Positions 1 to 7,625 are shown, counted from the stretch's first letter. The stretch: DNA of 14,060 nt from an uncultured Clostridia bacterium (GCA_944393275.1 CALXZQ010000021.1:1-14060), one strand, 5' to 3'. The notes: a model not told the origin generated them from the sequence alone. Made by a program: numbers and translations.

Positions 1-357
1 AATTGCTTTGAAGTATTAGAAAAACTATCTAAAAAATATAAAATTTATATAGTTACAGCCTATGTATGGGATGACTTTATTATTAGCCCATCATATAATC
101 TAAGGAATAAATTTGAATTTCTAAAAGAAAAACTACCATTTATAAGTCCAAATAATTATATATTTTCACAAAATAAAAAAATAATGAAATTCGATATAAG
201 AATAGATGATAGACCTTATAATTTTAGTGAAGATTCATATAATATTTTATTTTCAAGTTATAATAATATAAAGATTACTAAAGAAGAATTAGACGAACTT
301 AATGCAATTAGAGCAAATGATTGGAAACATATTGAAGAAATACTATTAAATGATTAA
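1..357 (+). CDS. 5'(3')-deoxyribonucleotidase (NT5C/HAD family), C-terminal part
   Basis: Partial gene: frame 1 is open from the window edge to TAA at 355-357, giving 118 residues with no start in view. The segment IYIVTA (about residues 15-20) matches the second HAD motif (Thr/Ser after a hydrophobic strand). FDIRIDDRPYNF (about residues 65-76) matches the last HAD motif, whose paired acidic residues hold Mg2+. The order, spacing and the intervening KEKLPFISPNNYIF segment fit the NT5C family of cytosolic 5'(3')-deoxyribonucleotidases, as in Bacillus YqfW/YorS. These enzymes dephosphorylate deoxynucleoside monophosphates and so trim dNTP pools. The N-terminal half with the nucleophilic Asp lies outside the window, so activity cannot be judged. 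A hairpin terminator follows 14 bases after the stop, so this gene ends its transcription unit. Confidence 0.8.
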   Translation, partial: NCFEVLEKLSKKYKIYIVTAYVWDDFIISPSYNLRNKFEFLKEKLPFISPNNYIFSQNKKIMKFDIRIDDRPYNFSEDSYNILFSSYNNIKITKEELDELNAIRANDWKHIEEILLND

Positions 358-370
358 ATCTAAATTATTA

Positions 371-399
371 ACAAGTAATTTTAAATTACTTGTTTTTTT
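371..399 (+). terminator. Rho-independent terminator of the nucleotidase gene
   Basis: A perfect 10-bp inverted repeat (ACAAGTAATT at 371-380, AATTACTTGT at 384-393) with a 3-base loop is followed directly by six T (394-399). It begins 13 bases after the nucleotidase stop and separates that gene from the C39 gene downstream. Confidence 0.88.
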
Positions 400-479
400 A
401 TATAAAAAATGAAACTAAATTATATCTAAAGATATCTAATTAATGTAAAGGTAAAAAGTTAATAAAAATTTAAAGCAAT

Positions 480-509
480 TTGTCTCTTAATAATGTATAA
501 TAGTATAAA
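480..509 (+). promoter_or_regulatory. Candidate sigma-A promoter for the C39 surface protein
   Basis: TTGTCT (480-485) and TATAAA (504-509) are 18 bases apart, placing a start near 516, just before the SD (tagaggt, 521-527) and ATG at 535. A perfect TATAAT also occurs at 496-501 but has no good -35 partner at 17 bases, so which -10 is used is open. Confidence 0.45.
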
Positions 510-534
510 GTGTAGAAAGATAGAGGTATAAAAT

Positions 535-2046
535 ATGGAGAAACATAAAAAGAAATTAAATGTTAAGAATATTTTACTTGTGGTCATATTCTTATTATTA
601 ATCATCATAGCTATATATACTCTTGTAAAAAAATATAATGTGTTAAATGAAGTTATGCTGGCTATTAATCCAATTGTAAATTCAGATACTCAAAGCGTAA
701 AAACTGGAATAGATAGACTAAAAGAAATTGAGGATGTTATAATAAATAACCCTATAAACGAATTAAGAGTAAAAGATACATATAAATTAGAAGTAGAAGT
801 ATTACCGATAGATGTAGTAAATAAGAACCTAAAATATGAATCTTCTAATAATGATGTTATAACAATTGATAGTGATGGCAATATAAACGCAATTGGAGTA
901 GGAACCTCTATAATAAATATAAAAGATTATAAAGATAATATAATAAAAAGCTTTGAAATTAAAGTTATTAAAATACCAGTAGAAAAGCTTATACTAGATG
1001 ATACAAAAGTAACCCTAGGAAAGGGACAAGCATATATTATAAATGCTAGTGTTAGTCCTAAGGAAGCTACATATAAAGATATTTCTTGGGAGTCTTCTAA
1101 TACTAATGTAGTAACAATAAATGATCGAATGATAAAAGCAATAAATACAGGGACTGCTACAATTAGAGCAATTACAGATAACGGAGACAAAACAGCTACT
1201 TGTGCAATAACAGTAACTAAAACGAATCCCTCAAATGAAAAAAAGTATGCTCTTGGAAATTATAATATAAGAACTGGTCCGAGCACAGACTATAAAGTAC
1301 TTACTACAATAAATAAAAATGAGGAAATAGAATTTTTGCAAGATTCAAAAAATGGATGGAAGAAAGTAAGAAATTCAAAGGGCGTAGTAGGATACACTAA
1401 TATAAAATCTGGATATTATTCAACAGATAATCCAACCATACCAAAACATTATATATCAAATGTACCATATATAAATCAATTTTCATCAGGATATCCTACA
1501 GGATGTGAGGCTGTTTCTGCTACAATGGTATTAAGATATAAAGGATATAATGTTTCTGTAAAAAATATAGTTGATAATATAAAATGTGGAAGTGTAAAGT
1601 ATCAAGATGAAGATGGAAAGTGGTATGGAGCTAATCCATTTGAAGAATTTGTGGGACATCCTACAGGGAGATTGTCTGCAGGAAATTATGGAGTTTTTGC
1701 AAAGCCAATAGTAAGTGCTATGAGCATATATGCTGGTAGCAGAGTTAAAAATATATCAGGATGTGCAGAAAAAGAACTATTTAATAATATAGATAAAGGA
1801 AACCCGGTAATTGTCTGGTGTGTAAAAAATGCAGGTAATTTACAAAATGGAGTAGTTTGGAATTATACTAATGGAAGCGGAACGTTCCAAGAACTTATAG
1901 GGGAGCATTGTGCTGTTTTGATTGGATATGATGATACTTATGTATATTTAAATGATCCATCTGCAGGTCAGAATGTAAAACAAAATAAATCAAAATTCAT
2001 ATCAAATTGGAAAAAATTATATTCACAGGCTATAATAATTCAATGA
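535..2046 (+). CDS. Membrane-anchored BIG2/SH3b/C39-like cysteine peptidase surface protein
   Basis: This 503-residue protein has one N-terminal membrane segment (about residues 12-30) after a Lys-rich cytosolic start, so the rest should face outside. Domains in order: two bacterial Ig-like BIG2 repeats (about 68-144 and 147-228; the second carries the typical L-x-W-x-SSNTNVVTI and GTATIRA signatures), an SH3b domain (about 238-292, NIRTGPSTDYKVL and GWKKV), and a C39_2-type papain-fold peptidase domain (about 305-480). In the last, Gln315 (PYINQF) would form the oxyanion hole, Cys324 (TGCEAVSA) is the nucleophile, His458 (GEHCAVLIGY) the base and Asp474 (YLNDP) the third residue, so the active site looks intact. 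SH3b domains usually bind peptidoglycan peptides, suggesting action at the wall. There is no ABC exporter next to it, so it is not a bacteriocin-processing C39 peptidase. The start is supported by SD tagaggt 8 bases upstream. The substrate is unknown. Confidence 0.85.
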   Translation: MEKHKKKLNVKNILLVVIFLLLIIIAIYTLVKKYNVLNEVMLAINPIVNSDTQSVKTGIDRLKEIEDVIINNPINELRVKDTYKLEVEVLPIDVVNKNLKYESSNNDVITIDSDGNINAIGVGTSIINIKDYKDNIIKSFEIKVIKIPVEKLILDDTKVTLGKGQAYIINASVSPKEATYKDISWESSNTNVVTINDRMIKAINTGTATIRAITDNGDKTATCAITVTKTNPSNEKKYALGNYNIRTGPSTDYKVLTTINKNEEIEFLQDSKNGWKKVRNSKGVVGYTNIKSGYYSTDNPTIPKHYISNVPYINQFSSGYPTGCEAVSATMVLRYKGYNVSVKNIVDNIKCGSVKYQDEDGKWYGANPFEEFVGHPTGRLSAGNYGVFAKPIVSAMSIYAGSRVKNISGCAEKELFNNIDKGNPVIVWCVKNAGNLQNGVVWNYTNGSGTFQELIGEHCAVLIGYDDTYVYLNDPSAGQNVKQNKSKFISNWKKLYSQAIIIQ

Positions 2047-2082
2047 TATATATTCTTCTAATATTTAAGTTTAATCTAACTT

Positions 2083-2091
2083 TGGTATAAT
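2083..2091 (+). promoter_or_regulatory. Extended -10 promoter in the C39-GNAT gap
   Basis: TGGTATAAT is a perfect extended -10 (TGn-TATAAT). The -35 is weak (TTTAAG, 2064-2069, 16 bases upstream). A start near 2098 would place a hairpin and a T-run 10-70 bases downstream, as described for the possible short transcript. Confidence 0.5.
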
Positions 2092-2097
2092 CTAAAA

Positions 2098-2166
2098 AAA
2101 ACAACAAATATTAATGTAGGAGAATAATGCGTTTGAAAGTAAACATTAATATAAATGTATTTTTTT
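2098..2166 (+). other. Possible short transcript or leader with 13-codon ORF and hairpin
   Basis: Downstream of the extended -10 at 2083-2091 lies a perfect 10-bp inverted repeat (ATATTAATGT at 2108-2117, ACATTAATAT at 2143-2152) with a 25-base loop, followed a few bases later by a run of T (2160-2166). The loop holds TAGGAGA (2117-2123) and then ATG at 2127, opening a 13-codon frame (MRLKVNININ... ending TAA at 2166-2168). This could be a small terminated RNA, a leader peptide upstream of the GNAT gene, or chance in AT-rich DNA. I cannot distinguish these from the sequence. Confidence 0.3.
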
Positions 2167-2188
2167 AAATATTAAATTTTAAAAATTA

Positions 2189-2197
2189 TGGTATAGT
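2189..2197 (+). promoter_or_regulatory. Extended -10 promoter of the GNAT gene
   Basis: TGGTATAGT (TGn-TATAGT) lies 30 bases before the GNAT start; the -35 region is only weakly matched. It would give a short leader of about 24 bases. Confidence 0.45.
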
Positions 2198-2227
2198 AAA
2201 ATACAAAAATAAGAAAGAGATGATAGG

Positions 2228-2779
2228 ATGAATTTAGATTTTATAAAGTATAAAGACATTAAAAACAAAAAAGAAATAAAGGATTTATATATTAAATCCT
2301 TTCCCAAAATAGAAAGAATGCCTTTTTTCCTAATAAAATTCTTAAATAAAGAGAATGTAGACTTTTTTGGAATATATGATCAAAAAAAGTTTGTAGGAAT
2401 ATCATATAATTTTAAATATAAAGATATTGTATGCATTTTTTATCTGGCAGTAAGTAAAGAAGTAAGAAAACAAGGATACGGTAGTAAGATATTAAGCAAT
2501 ATAAAAGAAATGTATAATGGAAATAGAATAATATTGAATATAGAAGAAATATTAGAGACTAGTGAAAATTATGAAGAAAGAGTAAAAAGAAAAAATTTCT
2601 ATATAAAAAATGGATTTTATGATTTAAATTATACTGTATCAGAAGTTGGCATAGAATACGAAATGTTATGCTACAATGAGGATAATAAAATAGTAAGTAA
2701 GGAAGAATATAATAATTTATTAAGTAACTTTTTTGGGAAAATATTATATAAGTTTATGAAAAAAATAAATATATTATAG
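2228..2779 (+). CDS. GNAT-family N-acetyltransferase
   Basis: The protein (183 residues) carries the acetyl-CoA pyrophosphate-binding loop R80-K-Q-G-Y-G-S (R/Q-x-x-G-x-G/A) directly after a beta strand (IFYLAVS, 70-76). The C-terminal NFYIKNGFYDL (about 123-133) is the usual alpha4-beta6 region of the fold. It is therefore a cytosolic acetyl-CoA-dependent acetyltransferase. Acceptor specificity cannot be deduced, and it resembles the many uncharacterised single-domain GNATs of Clostridia. The SD is weak (gatagg abutting ATG), so translation may be modest. About 45 residues follow the GNAT core (roughly 140-183) as a Lys/Asn-rich tail. The gene stands alone and converges on the Crp-like regulator, sharing a terminator with it. 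Confidence 0.82.
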   Translation: MNLDFIKYKDIKNKKEIKDLYIKSFPKIERMPFFLIKFLNKENVDFFGIYDQKKFVGISYNFKYKDIVCIFYLAVSKEVRKQGYGSKILSNIKEMYNGNRIILNIEEILETSENYEERVKRKNFYIKNGFYDLNYTVSEVGIEYEMLCYNEDNKIVSKEEYNNLLSNFFGKILYKFMKKINIL

Positions 2780-2811
2780 GATAAATAAGTTGAAGATATT
2801 ATATTTTCAAT

Positions 2812-2858
2812 AAAAAAGGAATGAAAACTATTATTTACATAGAGTTCATTCCTTTTTT
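2812..2858. terminator. Bidirectional terminator between convergent genes
   Basis: A perfect 14-bp inverted repeat (2812-2825 and 2845-2858) encloses a 19-base loop. The A-run on the left arm and T-run on the right arm give a U-tract in both directions. It serves the GNAT gene on plus and the Crp-like gene on minus, whose stop codon is immediately adjacent (2859-2861). Confidence 0.9.
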
Positions 2859-3500
2859 CTATTTGTATAACAAAGTGACTGTTCTATCCTTTATTTCGAT
2901 AAATCCTTCTTCTTTTAAATGCTTTAACTCTCTAAACATAGCAGAACGATTTACAGCGAGATAATCAGATAAATCTTTAAAAGTAAAAGGTAAATGAATA
3001 TTCCTTAAACGAGTTTTATTATATTCTATTTCAAAGTATTCTAACAATTTATCTCTAATCTGTTTTTTTTCTAGTATTCTAATTCTTTCATTTTTTTCTC
3101 TAAGTTTTGTATTAATGATATTAAATAAGTTTGCAAGAAAAATGTTAAAATACGCATGCTTTAAATTTTTAGGATTAATCAATTTATTATAGTCAATAAC
3201 CAAAACCTCCGTATTTTGTTTGGCTATTATTTGATAATTTTCATTGTCTGTTGCAGATATGCTAGTTCCAAATACACTATCTTTTACTAAATCTTCTAAT
3301 AATATTTCATTCCCATTATATTCAATATTTATAATTTGAGCAAACCCATCGATAATAATACCAATAATATTCTCATCTTTTAGTGTTGGAAAAATCTCTT
3401 GATTTTTATTATATTTATAAATATGAACCTCCAATAAATCATATAATTTATTTTTTTGAGATTTTGTTAATTCATCAAATGGACTATTCACAATCATCAC
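2859..3500 (-). CDS. Crp/Fnr-family transcriptional regulator
   Basis: This 213-residue protein has a cyclic-nucleotide-binding-type beta roll (about 20-110, with IIIDGFAQI and ILLEDLVKDSVFG in the usual places), a long dimerisation helix (about 115-150) and a winged HTH (about 172-205, LSDYLAVNRSAMFRELKHL). It contains no cysteine at all, so it cannot hold an FNR-type iron-sulfur cluster. The cAMP-contact residues of Crp are not evident, so the effector is unknown. It is divergent from nrdDG, 108 bases away, and an inverted repeat lies between them, so it may control itself and the reductase; that is inference. The start is uncertain: GTG at 3500 and ATG at 3497 are adjacent codons, with no ordinary SD, and the promoter -10 ends only 8 bases upstream. 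GTG at codon 4 would have GGGTGAT as its SD. Confidence 0.85.
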   Translation of the reverse strand: MMIVNSPFDELTKSQKNKLYDLLEVHIYKYNKNQEIFPTLKDENIIGIIIDGFAQIINIEYNGNEILLEDLVKDSVFGTSISATDNENYQIIAKQNTEVLVIDYNKLINPKNLKHAYFNIFLANLFNIINTKLREKNERIRILEKKQIRDKLLEYFEIEYNKTRLRNIHLPFTFKDLSDYLAVNRSAMFRELKHLKEEGFIEIKDRTVTLLYK

Positions 3501-3508
3501 CCAAAATC

Positions 3509-3537
3509 ATTTTAACAAAAAAACAAAAAAGGTGCAA
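3509..3537 (-). promoter_or_regulatory. Promoter of the Crp-like regulator, possibly giving a leaderless mRNA
   Basis: On the minus strand TTGCAC (3537-3532) and TAAAAT (3514-3509) are separated by exactly 17 bases. The expected start at about 3502 is next to the GTG/ATG start codons at 3500 and 3497, leaving almost no 5' leader. Confidence 0.65.
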
Positions 3538-3547
3538 GTGCAACTTG
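3532..3547. promoter_or_regulatory. Inverted repeat/tandem hexamer in the crp-nrdD divergent promoter region
   Basis: CAAGT-GCA-ACTTG (3535-3547) is a perfect 5-bp inverted repeat with a 3-base centre. It is nested in a tandem GTGCAA repeat (3532-3543). It overlaps the -35 of the regulator promoter and lies just upstream of a TATAAT (3553-3558) facing nrdD. It is placed as an operator for a dimeric regulator, possibly the Crp-like protein itself. It does not match the TGTGA...TCACA or TTGAT...ATCAA consensus. Confidence 0.4.
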
Positions 3548-3608
3548 TATATTATAATAATTATTAATAAGATTAAGTCAAATAAAAAGAGGGGGGAAAA
3601 CAAAAGAA

Positions 3609-5801
3609 ATGAAAATTGTTAAAAGAGATGGACATATTGTAGACTACGAGCCAGAAAAAATTAGAGTCGCAATAGAAAAAGCAAATAATGAAGTAAAGGG
3701 AAGAGAAAAAGCTTCTAAAGAACAAATAGAAGAGATTATAAAGTATATTGAAGAACTAGGAAAAAAAAGAATTCTTGTTGAAGATATTCAAGATATTATA
3801 GAAGAAAAGTTAATGGAATTTGATAAATATAAATTAGCAAAAAAATACATTACATATAGATATACAAGAGAGCTAGTAAGAAAAGCTAATACAACAGATC
3901 AAACAATTAAGGAATTAATAGAAGGAAAAAATGAATATTGGAATAATGAAAACTCTAATAAAAATGCAGAAGTAGTTACAACACAAAGGGATTATCTGGC
4001 TGGAATAACAAGTACAGATATTACTAGAAGGTTTTTACTTCCAGAAGATATAGTAAAAGCACATGATGAAGGAATTATACATTTTCATGATGCAGATTAT
4101 TTTGCACAAAATGCTTTACACAATTGTGAATTAATAAACTTAGAGGATATGCTTCAAAATGGAACCATCATAAATGGTGTAATGATTGAGAAACCACATA
4201 GATTTATTACAGCAGCTACAATAGCAACACAAATAATACTTGCAGTTACATCATCAAGCTATGGGGGAGCGACAGTTTCACTTTCACACTTAGCACCATT
4301 TGTAAGATACAGTTATGAAAAGTATTATAAAAAGTACAAGGACAGAAATTTTAGTGATGAAGATTGTAAGAAGTATGCAGATCAAGATACAAGAAAAGAG
4401 ATTGAAGATGGAGTACAAACATTTAATTATCAAGTAAATTCTATGACAAATACAAATGGACAAGCACCTTTCTTATCAGTTAATATGTACCTAGGAGAGA
4501 CAGAGGAATATAAAGAAGAATTGTCAATGATTATAGAAGAATTCTTAAAACAAAGAATTCTAGGATTTAAAAATGAAAAAGGAGTATATATAACACCTGC
4601 TTTCCCAAAACTTTTATATATTCTTGAAGAAGATAATATTCATGAGGATAGTAAATACTGGTACTTAACTGAACTTGCTGCTAAATGTACAGCTAAAAGA
4701 TTAGTTCCAGACTATATTTCAGAAAAAGTAATGAAAGAATTAAAGATAAATGAGTATGGAGATGGAGATTGTTATCCTTGCATGGGATGTCGTTCATTCC
4801 TTACTCCAGATAGAACAAATAGCTTAGGAAATATAGCAAAAGCCAAAAACTATGTTAAAGGTAAAGGAAAATATTATGGAAGATTTAATCAAGGAGTTGT
4901 TACTATAAACTTACCAGATGCAGCACTTTCATCAGGTAAAGATATGGATAAATTCTGGGAAATACTTGAAGAAAGATTAGAATTATGTCATAAAGCTTTA
5001 CAAATAAGACATAAGAGATTAAGTAATGTTACAAGTGATGTTGCACCAGTATTATGGCAACATGGAGCACTAGCAAGATTAGATAGAGGTGAATCTATAC
5101 ATGAATTATTACATAATGGATATTCAACTATATCTTTAGGATATGCAGGTTTATATGAATGCGTAAAATATATGACAGGCTGTTCTCATACTGACAATGG
5201 ACCTGGAAAAGAGTTCGGAATCAAAGTAATGCAAAAGTTAAATGACAAATGTAAAGAATGGAAAGATGCTGAAAATATAGATTATAGTGTATATGGAACA
5301 CCAATAGAATCTACTACATATAAATTTGCTAAATGTTTAAAAGATAGATTTGGAATAGTAAAAGGAATCACAGATAGAAATTATATTACAAATTCTTATC
5401 ATGTACCTGTATTTGAAGAAATTGATGCATTCACAAAATTAAAAATAGAGAGTGAATTCCAAAAATTAAGTCCAGGTGGAGCAATTTCATATGTAGAAAC
5501 ACCAAATTTACAGGATAATATAGAAGTTGTTCTACAAATTATAAGATTTATATATGATAATATTATGTATGCAGAACTAAATACAAAATCAGATTATTGT
5601 CAAAAATGCGGATTCTCTGGAGAAATATTATTAGACGATGATCTAGAGTGGTATTGTCCTGAATGTGGTAATAGAGACCATAATACATTAAATGTAGCTA
5701 GAAGAACTTGTGGATATATAGGAAGTAATTTCTGGAATAAAGGAAGAACGCAAGAAATCAAAGAAAGAGTGTTACATATAGATAATAAAGATGAAAAATA
5801 G
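3609..5801 (+). CDS. nrdD: Anaerobic (class III) ribonucleoside-triphosphate reductase, large subunit
   Basis: NrdD reduces ribonucleoside triphosphates to dNTPs by glycyl-radical chemistry, supplying DNA precursors without oxygen. The 730 residues are in the usual range and complete. An N-terminal ATP-cone (about 1-95, starting IVKRDGHIVDYEPEKI) gives allosteric control by ATP/dATP. The barrel holds the two expected active-site cysteines, Cys173 (HNCELINL) and Cys394 (CMGCRSFL). Near the C terminus four cysteines, 664, 667, 683 and 686 (CQKC and CPEC), form the structural zinc site. The radical glycine is Gly702 in RRTCGYIG. The start is set by a strong purine-rich SD (gagggggg, 3589-3596). 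The stop overlaps or abuts the leader of nrdG, so the two are co-transcribed. I see no tandem NrdR box upstream; the divergent Crp-like gene is the nearest candidate regulator. Confidence 0.97.
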   Translation: MKIVKRDGHIVDYEPEKIRVAIEKANNEVKGREKASKEQIEEIIKYIEELGKKRILVEDIQDIIEEKLMEFDKYKLAKKYITYRYTRELVRKANTTDQTIKELIEGKNEYWNNENSNKNAEVVTTQRDYLAGITSTDITRRFLLPEDIVKAHDEGIIHFHDADYFAQNALHNCELINLEDMLQNGTIINGVMIEKPHRFITAATIATQIILAVTSSSYGGATVSLSHLAPFVRYSYEKYYKKYKDRNFSDEDCKKYADQDTRKEIEDGVQTFNYQVNSMTNTNGQAPFLSVNMYLGETEEYKEELSMIIEEFLKQRILGFKNEKGVYITPAFPKLLYILEEDNIHEDSKYWYLTELAAKCTAKRLVPDYISEKVMKELKINEYGDGDCYPCMGCRSFLTPDRTNSLGNIAKAKNYVKGKGKYYGRFNQGVVTINLPDAALSSGKDMDKFWEILEERLELCHKALQIRHKRLSNVTSDVAPVLWQHGALARLDRGESIHELLHNGYSTISLGYAGLYECVKYMTGCSHTDNGPGKEFGIKVMQKLNDKCKEWKDAENIDYSVYGTPIESTTYKFAKCLKDRFGIVKGITDRNYITNSYHVPVFEEIDAFTKLKIESEFQKLSPGGAISYVETPNLQDNIEVVLQIIRFIYDNIMYAELNTKSDYCQKCGFSGEILLDDDLEWYCPECGNRDHNTLNVARRTCGYIGSNFWNKGRTQEIKERVLHIDNKDEK

Positions 5802-5815
5802 TGGAGAGCAAGAAA

Positions 5816-6307
5816 ATGAGATACAATAAAATAAGAAAAATGGATATATCAAATGGGCCAGGAGTGAGAGTATCTATATTTATGCAAGGATGTGCTTTTA
5901 ATTGTAAAAATTGTTTTAATCCTGAAACACATGATTTTAATGCTGGTCAAAAATTTTCAGAAGATACAATTAAAAAAGTATTAGATTTATGCGAAAATGA
6001 ACATGTAGAAGGCTTATCTATATTAGGCGGAGAGCCAATGAATCCTCAAAATATAGAAGGAACAACAGCACTTGCAAAGGCATTTAAAGAAAAATACCCA
6101 AACAAGAACTTATGGGCATGGTCAGGCTATAAATTTGATGAAGATTTAAAAGATAAAGAAGTTCTAAATTACTTAGATGTTTTAGTAGACGGAGTATATA
6201 TAGATGAAAAAAGAAATCCGAAATTGAAGTGGAGAGGTTCAGAAAATCAAAGAGTAATAGACATAAAAGAGAGCCTAAAACAACATAAAGTAGTTACTAT
6301 GGATTAA
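5816..6307 (+). CDS. nrdG: Anaerobic ribonucleotide reductase activating protein (radical SAM)
   Basis: NrdG uses a [4Fe-4S] cluster and S-adenosylmethionine to make the glycyl radical on NrdD. Counted from the ATG at 5816, the 163-residue protein has the radical-SAM triad Cys26, Cys30 and Cys33 (GCAFNCKNC), preceded by ISNGPGVRVSIFMQ as is typical for NrdG. The SAM-binding GGEPM motif and the C-terminal VDGVYIDEKRNPKLKWRGSENQRVID segment also fit the family. I chose ATG 5816 over an in-frame GTG at 5801, which overlaps the nrdD stop (TAGTG). The ATG has GGAGAG (5803-5808) as its SD, and family members begin close to MRYNKI. It forms a two-gene operon with nrdD and ends at a hairpin terminator. 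Confidence 0.96.
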   Translation: MRYNKIRKMDISNGPGVRVSIFMQGCAFNCKNCFNPETHDFNAGQKFSEDTIKKVLDLCENEHVEGLSILGGEPMNPQNIEGTTALAKAFKEKYPNKNLWAWSGYKFDEDLKDKEVLNYLDVLVDGVYIDEKRNPKLKWRGSENQRVIDIKESLKQHKVVTMD

Positions 6308-6314
6308 AGAAATG

Positions 6315-6354
6315 AAGAAAGTGGATAGTTATTTATCTACTTTCTTTATTATTT
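6315..6354 (+). terminator. Terminator of nrdDG
   Basis: A 13-bp stem with one G-U pair (6315-6327 with 6334-6346) has a 6-base loop and is followed by TTTATTATTT. It starts 8 bases after the nrdG stop. The U-tract is interrupted, so termination may be less than complete. Confidence 0.75.
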
Positions 6355-6403
6355 ATGTTTATTTTAAAATTTAAAAGTAAACATTTAATTATTATATAGT
6401 TTA

Positions 6404-6432
6404 TTGTAAACTGCGTAATTTTATGTTATTAT
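6404..6432 (+). promoter_or_regulatory. Promoter of the membrane-anchored hydrolase
   Basis: TTGTAA (6404-6409), a 17-base spacer and TATTAT (6427-6432) carrying an extended TGn (6424-6426). The predicted start at about 6439 leaves a leader of about 29 bases. Confidence 0.6.
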
Positions 6433-6467
6433 TTAATTTAGAAATATAAATAGAAATGGATTAAAAA

Positions 6468-7535
6468 ATGAAAAGAATAACAAAAATATTAATGATTATA
6501 TTGATAATCTTAAGTATAACTATTGGTATATTAATTAAACTAACTTTTGACATGCAAGTTAATAGTATTCCAATATCAAGTGAATATGAAAAAATCTTTA
6601 TTTGGGAAAACGAAATTCCAGGAAATAGTACTAAAAGTAAGTTGGAAGATATGAATATAAACTATAATGAAAATAATCTATTGCTTTCTATAGCAAAATA
6701 TACATTAGCTATTGTTAATGATGAATATAAAGATGAAGAACAAACTATAGATACACTTACGTATTTATATGAAATTAAGGGCGGATATGAAAAAGAAACA
6801 TATGAAGATGAGCCATATATTATACCATTTATAGTAGAAAATAGTAATAAAGCGGTAATTATTGTTCCAGGTGGAGGTTATGGATATAAATCTATTGATA
6901 GAGAAAAAAATGAAGGTTTAGATATAGCAAAATCACTAAACGAAAATGGAATAAGTGCATTTGTATTGCATTACCGTTCTAACCCATACGAATATCCAAT
7001 ACCACAACTAGATTTACAAAGAGCAATTAGATATGTTAAATATCATTCAAAAGAATATGGAATAGAAAAACTTAGTTTAATTGGATTTAGTGCAGGCGGA
7101 AACCAAATAGGAACATTTATAAATATAATACAAGGAAAAGATTTCTATCCAGAAGGTTATATAAAAGATGAAATAGATGAAGTTGATGATTATATTGATG
7201 CAGTAGCAATGATATATCCAGTATTAAGTTATAGAGATAATATTCCAATGTTATTTTGCATATTTGATGATGAGGCAGTAAAAAATCAACAAAAACGAGA
7301 AGAATTGTTAAAAATGACAGACTTATCTCAGAATTTTAATTCAAAAGATGTTAAACAATTTATAGCATATGGAACGAAAGATCTTGTAGCAGGAATGGAA
7401 GAAACTAAAAAATATATCAATACTGCACAAGTCAATGGAGCGGATATAAAAGTTGTAGAAGCTAAAAATCAACCACATGCCATGAAACAGAAATATTATA
7501 TAGATGAGTACATTAAATGGTTAAAAGAAAATTAG
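6468..7535 (+). CDS. Membrane-anchored alpha/beta hydrolase (esterase/BD-FAE-like)
   Basis: The 355-residue protein starts with a short basic stretch and a hydrophobic segment (about 7-26) that serves as signal anchor, so the enzyme domain should be extracytoplasmic. The domain (about 125-355) shows the oxyanion-hole motif PGGGY (134-138), the nucleophile elbow G206-F-S208-A-G-G, a likely acid Asp305 (YGTKD) and a catalytic His337 (QPHAMK). This order matches small-ester hydrolases and acetylxylan-esterase-like proteins annotated as BD-FAE or alpha/beta hydrolase. Residues 30-120 between anchor and domain match nothing I recognise. No clear SD precedes the ATG (only ggatt), so translation may be weak or the start may need checking; the hydrophobic anchor begins right after this ATG, which supports it. 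It stands as a single-gene unit with its own promoter and terminator. The natural substrate is unknown. Confidence 0.82.
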   Translation: MKRITKILMIILIILSITIGILIKLTFDMQVNSIPISSEYEKIFIWENEIPGNSTKSKLEDMNINYNENNLLLSIAKYTLAIVNDEYKDEEQTIDTLTYLYEIKGGYEKETYEDEPYIIPFIVENSNKAVIIVPGGGYGYKSIDREKNEGLDIAKSLNENGISAFVLHYRSNPYEYPIPQLDLQRAIRYVKYHSKEYGIEKLSLIGFSAGGNQIGTFINIIQGKDFYPEGYIKDEIDEVDDYIDAVAMIYPVLSYRDNIPMLFCIFDDEAVKNQQKREELLKMTDLSQNFNSKDVKQFIAYGTKDLVAGMEETKKYINTAQVNGADIKVVEAKNQPHAMKQKYYIDEYIKWLKEN

Positions 7536-7564
7536 ATTAGTTTGAAATATAACTAATCTTTTTT
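7534..7564 (+). terminator. Terminator of the membrane-anchored hydrolase
   Basis: A perfect 9-bp stem (AGATTAGTT at 7534-7542, AACTAATCT at 7551-7559) with an 8-base loop is followed by further T to 7564. It overlaps the hydrolase stop codon. On the minus strand it could also stop the LysR transcript, though the U-tract in that direction is poor. Confidence 0.85.
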
Positions 7565-7625
7565 CTTATAAATATAAATAATAAAGAATGGTATATAAAG
7601 ATGCAAAGTTATAATAAATAAAATC

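Noticed and set aside
430..437. AGATATCT palindrome and repeated TATCTAA upstream of the C39 gene
   Set aside because: Short, simple A/T-rich pattern expected by chance here and not placed at a promoter element.
3501..3608. Search for NrdR boxes upstream of nrdD
   Set aside because: No pair of 16-bp palindromes of the ACACwATATmTwGTGT type is visible; the only repeat has a different sequence and spacing.
3383..3622. Plus-strand frame of 79 codons reaching into the nrdD start
   Set aside because: It is antisense to the Crp-like gene for half its length, then crosses the divergent promoter and overlaps the nrdD start; no SD and low-complexity Lys/Ile sequence.
5801..5815. GTG start for nrdG overlapping the nrdD stop
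   Set aside because: It would add five residues (MESKK) not typical of NrdG, and its bases include the SD of the ATG at 5816.
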